The translations under genes were made by a program, and so were the position numbers. Shown here in pieces: positions 51,067 to 54,062 of a stretch of 54,062 nt of DNA. A model generated the notes under the pieces. The model saw nothing but the letters and a program-made list of their open reading frames with translations, had not been told where the DNA came from and did no database searches. How positions within the stretch are numbered: position 1 is the stretch's first letter; each line of letters begins with the position of its first letter. The stretch lies in assembly GCA_964528095.1 (NCBI GenBank), contig CAZGSG010000004.1:1-54062 (forward strand), given 5' to 3'. The stretch comes from CAZGSG01 sp964528095 (lineage in GTDB: Bacteria; Bacteroidota; Bacteroidia; Chitinophagales; Chitinophagaceae).

Positions 51067-51151
51067 ACCTGATTGTGTGAAAACTGGCAGCATAACAATG
51101 ATCCCGTCAGGCTTGTTCGGAATAATCTGCCATTTTTTCACATAATCAGGT
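51067..51151. repeat. Long imperfect inverted repeat upstream of dnaK
   Basis: ACCTGATTGTGTGAAAACTGGCAG (24 bases, here split: ACCTGATTGTGT and GAAAACTGGCAG) at 51067-51090 pairs with 51127-51151 (CTGCCATTTTTTCACATAAT, then CAGGT), with one extra base and few mismatches. The 36-base loop lies in the divergent gap between DUF456 and dnaK. It is not a CIRCE element (no TTAGCACTC). Confidence 0.6.
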
Positions 51152-51182
51152 AGCGGCATAATGATTGACTATCAATAGCAGT

Positions 51183-51204
51183 TCCGCCGATATTAGCTGG
51201 CGGA
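51183..51204 (+). promoter_or_regulatory. Small hairpin just before dnaK
   Basis: TCCGCC-N10-GGCGGA, 25 bases before the ATG. A hairpin with the same stem and loop length is at 21303-21324 upstream of lipA. It may be a minor repeated hairpin or affect translation of the leader. Confidence 0.35.
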
Positions 51205-51229
51205 GAAATTTTAAAGACAAATTTTAACT

Positions 51230-53146
51230 ATGGGAAAAATAATTGGAATAGACCTGGGCACCACCAATAGCTGTGTATCAGTTATGGAGGGAAACGAGCC
51301 GGTAGTAATAGCCAACGACGAAGGACGCCGTACAACCCCGTCAGTAGTGGCTTTTTTAAAGAACGGCGAACGGAAAGTAGGTGATCCGGCAAAACGCCAG
51401 GCCATCACCAATCCGCAGAATACGATCACTTCTGTAAAACGTTTCATGGGTAGAGGGTTCAATGAAGTAACAGAAGAGATCAGTCACTGGAGCTACAAAG
51501 TGGTAAAAGGTGACAATAATACCGTACGAATTGACATAGACGGACGGTTATACACGCCGCAGGAAATTTCGGCAATGGTGCTTCAGAAAATGAAGAAGAC
51601 CGCTGAAGATTACCTGGGGCAGGAAGTGACAGAAGCCGTTATTACGGTACCTGCGTATTTTAATGACGCGCAAAGACAGGCGACCAAGGAAGCCGGTGAG
51701 ATAGCGGGGTTGAATGTGCGCCGCGTGGTAAACGAACCAACTGCCGCAGCGTTGGCATATGGACTGGATAAGCGCAAACATGATCAGAAGATCGCTGTAT
51801 TTGACCTTGGTGGCGGTACCTTCGATATCTCCGTACTCGAATTGGGCGATGGAGTATTCGAAGTTAAATCTACCAATGGTGATACCCACCTTGGTGGTGA
51901 TGACTTTGATAAAGTGATCATGGACTGGCTGGCGGATGAATTCAAGAAAGAAGAAGCGATTGACCTGCGGAAAGATCCAATGGCTTTGCAACGCCTGAAA
52001 GAAGCTTCAGAAAAAGCAAAAGTTGAACTGTCTTCTTCTACAGAAACAGAGATCAACCTTCCCTATATCACAGCGGTGGATGGAGTGCCCAAACACCTTG
52101 TCAAAAAATTAAGCCGCGCGAAATTCGAACAGCTGGCTGATACTTTATTTGCCCGTTGTTTGAAACCATGCGAAGCTGCATTGAAAGATGCGGGTATGAA
52201 TACTTCCGAGATCAATGAAGTGATCCTGGTAGGTGGTTCTACACGTATTCCTAAAGTGCAGGAGATCGTTGAAAAGTTCTTTGGTAAAAAACCGAACCGG
52301 AGTGTGAACCCTGATGAGGTTGTTGCAGTAGGTGCAGCCATACAGGGAGCAGTACTGACAGGCGAAGTGAAAGATGTATTGTTATTGGATGTTACACCGC
52401 TTTCCCTTGGTATCGAAACCATGGGTGGAGTAATGACCCGGTTGATCGAAAGCAATACAACCATTCCTACCAAAAAATCAGAAACATTCTCTACGGCGAG
52501 TGACAATCAGCCCGGTGTACAGATCCATGTACTGCAGGGAGAGCGTACCATGTCGAAGGACAACAAGAGCCTGGGTATTTTTAACCTGGATTCTATTCCT
52601 CCGGCGCCGAGGGGAGTACCGCAGATCGAAGTCACTTTTGATATAGATGCCAATGGTATCCTGCACGTGACGGCTAAGGATAAGGGAACAGGCAAAGAAC
52701 AAAAGATCCATATCGAAGCTGGTAGTGGATTGAGCAAGGATGAGGTAGAAAAGATGAAAGCCGAAGCAAGGGCCAATGAAGCGACTGATAAAGCGGAAAG
52801 AGAAAAGATTGATAAGCTGAACGCCGCGGATAGCCTTGTTTTCCAGACAGAAAAACAGATCAAGGAATATGGCGACAAGATACCGGCAGATAAAAAATCA
52901 GTGATCGAGTCAGGTGTTGAGAAATTGAAAGAAGCACATAAAGCCCAGGACATACCAGCGATTGATGCAGCTATGACAGCATTAAACGCGGCATGGACAG
53001 CAGCCAGTGAAGACATCTACAAACAAGGGGATGCCGGTGCGCAACAGCCTGCGGATGGAGCTAATGCGGGAGCTGGTCAGCAAACAAGTGATGCCGGCGC
53101 AGGTGGCGATAATGTGACCGATGTGCCGTACGAAGAAGTGAAATAA
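51230..53146 (+). CDS. dnaK: Chaperone protein DnaK (Hsp70)
   Basis: A 638-residue chaperone that binds exposed hydrophobic peptide in ATP-driven cycles with DnaJ and GrpE. The nucleotide-binding domain begins GKIIGIDLGTTNSCVSVMEG, followed by TVPAYFNDAQRQATKEAGEI, VFDLGGGTFDISVLELGDG, and EVILVGGSTRIPKVQ; the linker is KDVLLLDVTPLSLGIET; the substrate-binding domain includes DNQPGVQIHVLQGER and the helical lid. The C-terminal tail is Gly/Ala-rich and ends VTDVPYEEVK, the EEVK-type acidic end of bacterial DnaK. It is followed by a terminator; dnaJ and grpE are not in the window. No CIRCE motif was seen. Confidence 0.97.
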   Translation: MGKIIGIDLGTTNSCVSVMEGNEPVVIANDEGRRTTPSVVAFLKNGERKVGDPAKRQAITNPQNTITSVKRFMGRGFNEVTEEISHWSYKVVKGDNNTVRIDIDGRLYTPQEISAMVLQKMKKTAEDYLGQEVTEAVITVPAYFNDAQRQATKEAGEIAGLNVRRVVNEPTAAALAYGLDKRKHDQKIAVFDLGGGTFDISVLELGDGVFEVKSTNGDTHLGGDDFDKVIMDWLADEFKKEEAIDLRKDPMALQRLKEASEKAKVELSSSTETEINLPYITAVDGVPKHLVKKLSRAKFEQLADTLFARCLKPCEAALKDAGMNTSEINEVILVGGSTRIPKVQEIVEKFFGKKPNRSVNPDEVVAVGAAIQGAVLTGEVKDVLLLDVTPLSLGIETMGGVMTRLIESNTTIPTKKSETFSTASDNQPGVQIHVLQGERTMSKDNKSLGIFNLDSIPPAPRGVPQIEVTFDIDANGILHVTAKDKGTGKEQKIHIEAGSGLSKDEVEKMKAEARANEATDKAEREKIDKLNAADSLVFQTEKQIKEYGDKIPADKKSVIESGVEKLKEAHKAQDIPAIDAAMTALNAAWTAASEDIYKQGDAGAQQPADGANAGAGQQTSDAGAGGDNVTDVPYEEVK

Positions 53147-53171
53147 CCGAGGTTTAAAAAATGTTCAATAA

Positions 53172-53200
53172 AAAAGCCCTTGCCAAAAGCAGGGGCTTTT
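53172..53200 (+). terminator. Intrinsic terminator after dnaK
   Basis: AAAAGCCC (53172-53179) pairs with GGGCTTTT (53193-53200), extended by TTGC/GCAG, with TTTTC at the 3' side. It lies 25 bases after the stop. Confidence 0.78.
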
Positions 53201-53266
53201 CTTATCGAGAAGGGTTAAAATAGTTGAAGAAGGAGATAGTTTCTACAACCAGCCTTCAGGGTTAAT

Positions 53267-53695
53267 TTATCCTTTGCCAAAAATTACAATAAACGCGTAA
53301 ATAACTCCTGGTAGCCAGAAAAGCAATGTCAGTAATAAACTGATCCAGAACTTACTATTGATCTCGCCCTGGTGCAGGTACACCGCCAGAGGGGGTAATA
53401 ATATTGCCAGGATAGCAAGCAATACCGTGTTCTCACTTGGTTCAGAGCCGGCTCTTTTTGCTTTTTTATAATCTTTGATTTCTTTTTTCGCGTCTTTGAT
53501 GCGGGCTTTTCTTTCTTTTTTAGAAAGAGACAGGAACTCTTCTTTGGCAGCTTTTACAGCAGCCGGATCAGGCTCCGACGGAAGTGAACTGGAAGCAGGC
53601 GCAGGTAAAGAAATTGCAGCTGAGGCAGGAGAGAAGCAGAAAGACGAAACAGCAAGGAGTACAGCGATAAAAGGTAAAAGTGTTTTTCTCATCAC
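53267..53695 (-). CDS. YqaE/Pmp3 family membrane protein with exported N-terminus
   Basis: A 142-residue protein. Signal-like N-terminus (LLPFIAVLLAVSSFCFSPAS), a Ser/Pro/Ala-rich linker, then a charged Lys/Glu helix (EEFLSLSKKERKARIKDAKK), and a Pmp3-type pair of helices at the C-terminus: LLAILAILLPPLAVYLHQGE and SLLLTLLFWLPGVIYAFIVI. Pmp3 proteins are small proteolipids linked to salt and membrane-potential stress. The added charged region and signal peptide are seen in Bacteroidota members. The gene is convergent with dnaK. Confidence 0.82.
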   Translation of the reverse strand: MMRKTLLPFIAVLLAVSSFCFSPASAAISLPAPASSSLPSEPDPAAVKAAKEEFLSLSKKERKARIKDAKKEIKDYKKAKRAGSEPSENTVLLAILAILLPPLAVYLHQGEINSKFWISLLLTLLFWLPGVIYAFIVIFGKG

Positions 53696-53805
53696 AATTG
53701 ATTTTAGGTTAAGAATAATTAGAGTGCCAAAGTTATTGCATAATTGAAGATGATCGGGTAAATGAATATAATTTTCTAAAAGTCTGCCAGGAGCACAACC
53801 AGAAA

Positions 53806-53836
53806 TTCAAAAAGCCGGCAAGGCCGGCTTTTTGAA
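53806..53836 (-). terminator. Terminator of the thioredoxin-like gene
   Basis: TTCAAAAAGCCGGC (53806-53819) pairs perfectly with GCCGGCTTTTTGAA (53823-53836) around AAG, 17 bases after the stop codon. The AAATTCAAAAA arm resembles the end of the AT-rich repeat family at 16-23636 but lacks the rest. Confidence 0.75.
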
Positions 53837-53853
53837 AAAAAGTATCAAACAGA

Positions 53854-54062
53854 TTAGAATGCTTTTTTATCTGCTTTATCTACTGCAACTCCTGATTTTA
53901 ATGTTTCGATCATCATGCTTAGTTCGTCTACCAGTTGATCGGCATTGCCTGAAAAACCAACTGACTTGAAACGGATATTGCTGTTACCGTCCAGTACAAA
54001 CTTAGTAGGGATGCCATCCACCGCGTAGCTGGAGATCACTTTATCTTCTGTGTCCATCAACA
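53854..54062 (-). CDS. Thioredoxin/TlpA-like redoxin, C-terminal part only
   Basis: The last 69 or so residues of a thioredoxin-fold protein; the 5' end lies beyond the window. Seen are the cis-proline loop AVDGIPTKFVLDGNSNIRFK and the following strand SVGFSGNADQLVDELSMMIE. The VDGIPTxFVLD pattern is typical of TlpA-like, membrane-anchored redoxins of Bacteroidota that reduce periplasmic disulfides. The CxxC motif would be upstream and cannot be checked. Confidence 0.75.
   Translation of the reverse strand, partial: LMDTEDKVISSYAVDGIPTKFVLDGNSNIRFKSVGFSGNADQLVDELSMMIETLKSGVAVDKADKKAF

Noticed and set aside
51183..51204. Heat-shock CIRCE element upstream of dnaK
   Set aside because: The inverted repeat is TCCGCC/GGCGGA with a 10-base loop, not TTAGCACTC-N9-GAGTGCTAA.
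1..54062. CRISPR array, prophage, integrase or defence island
   Set aside because: No regularly spaced repeats with unique spacers, no cas, integrase, phage or toxin-antitoxin genes were recognised. The repeats seen are inverted elements between housekeeping genes.
1..54062. tRNA or rRNA genes
   Set aside because: No cloverleaf with GTTCRA-type T loop or rRNA-like stretch was found by eye in the gaps; a covariance search was not possible.

Overview
The window looks like an ordinary chromosomal stretch of a Bacteroidota bacterium, most likely of the Chitinophagaceae or a close relative. This rests on a type IX secretion C-terminal sorting domain (29645-30904), a GLPGLI-family protein paired with a large TonB-receptor-like outer membrane protein (35022-38558), DUF4382, DUF4403, DUF2520 and DUF2851 proteins, a UbiA-type geranylgeranylglycerol-phosphate transferase, Tat-exported Gfo/Idh/MocA oxidoreductases, and several matches to the Bacteroidota -7 promoter element TAnnTTTG. 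No phage, integrase, transposase, CRISPR array, rRNA or tRNA gene was seen. A run of 10 N at 34573-34582 marks a scaffold gap.

Layout. 1-848: non-coding, with an AT-rich inverted repeat and a four-unit REP-like cluster. 849-1680: csaA-like/ogt operon (minus). 1968-5160: two tandem paralogous Tat oxidoreductases (plus). 5439-7840: dps, a SirB1/transglutaminase-like gene and a methyltransferase (minus). 7970-10495: DUF4382 lipoprotein, patatin and a small outer-membrane-like protein. 10739-15168: topA, an SGNH hydrolase and an alpha/beta hydrolase (minus). 15218-19890: a plus-strand block of DUF2520, ferredoxin, kdsC, UbiA-family transferase, maf and DUF2851. 20011-23393: osmC, an exported protein, lipA and a phosphodiester glycosidase. 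23641-40791: a glycogen/alpha-glucan region with ROK sugar kinase, sugar MFS transporter, glgA, glgC, a T9SS-sorted protein, an SLC45-like MFS transporter, a GH13 enzyme, the TonB-like/GLPGLI pair and glgB. 40961-54062: TPR protein, argS, GtrA, DUF4403, a hypothetical exported protein, YdeI/OmdA, a membrane patatin, DUF456, dnaK, a Pmp3-like protein and the end of a thioredoxin-like gene.

How the genes fit together. The 23.6-40.8 kb region can be read as uptake and phosphorylation of sugars (two MFS transporters and the ROK kinase), polymerisation to glycogen (GlgC makes ADP-glucose, GlgA extends, GlgB branches) and hydrolysis of external or periplasmic alpha-glucan (secreted GH13). The SLC45-like transporter gene ends four bases before the GH13 start codon, so transport and hydrolysis of a malto-oligosaccharide are probably coupled.

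The most distinctive feature is not a gene. Sixteen AT-rich inverted repeats lie between genes from 16 to 23636: arms near AATTCAAAAGTCAAAATT, continuing with AAAAATTCAAAAA, around an apical TCCG-AAAA-CGGA type core. No full copy is seen after 23640. Several copies have matching changes on both arms, and at several genes the stop codon is formed by the edge of the repeat. Two neighbouring genes, DUF2851 and an exported protein, each carry one in-frame stop codon with clearly coding sequence continuing in the same frame.
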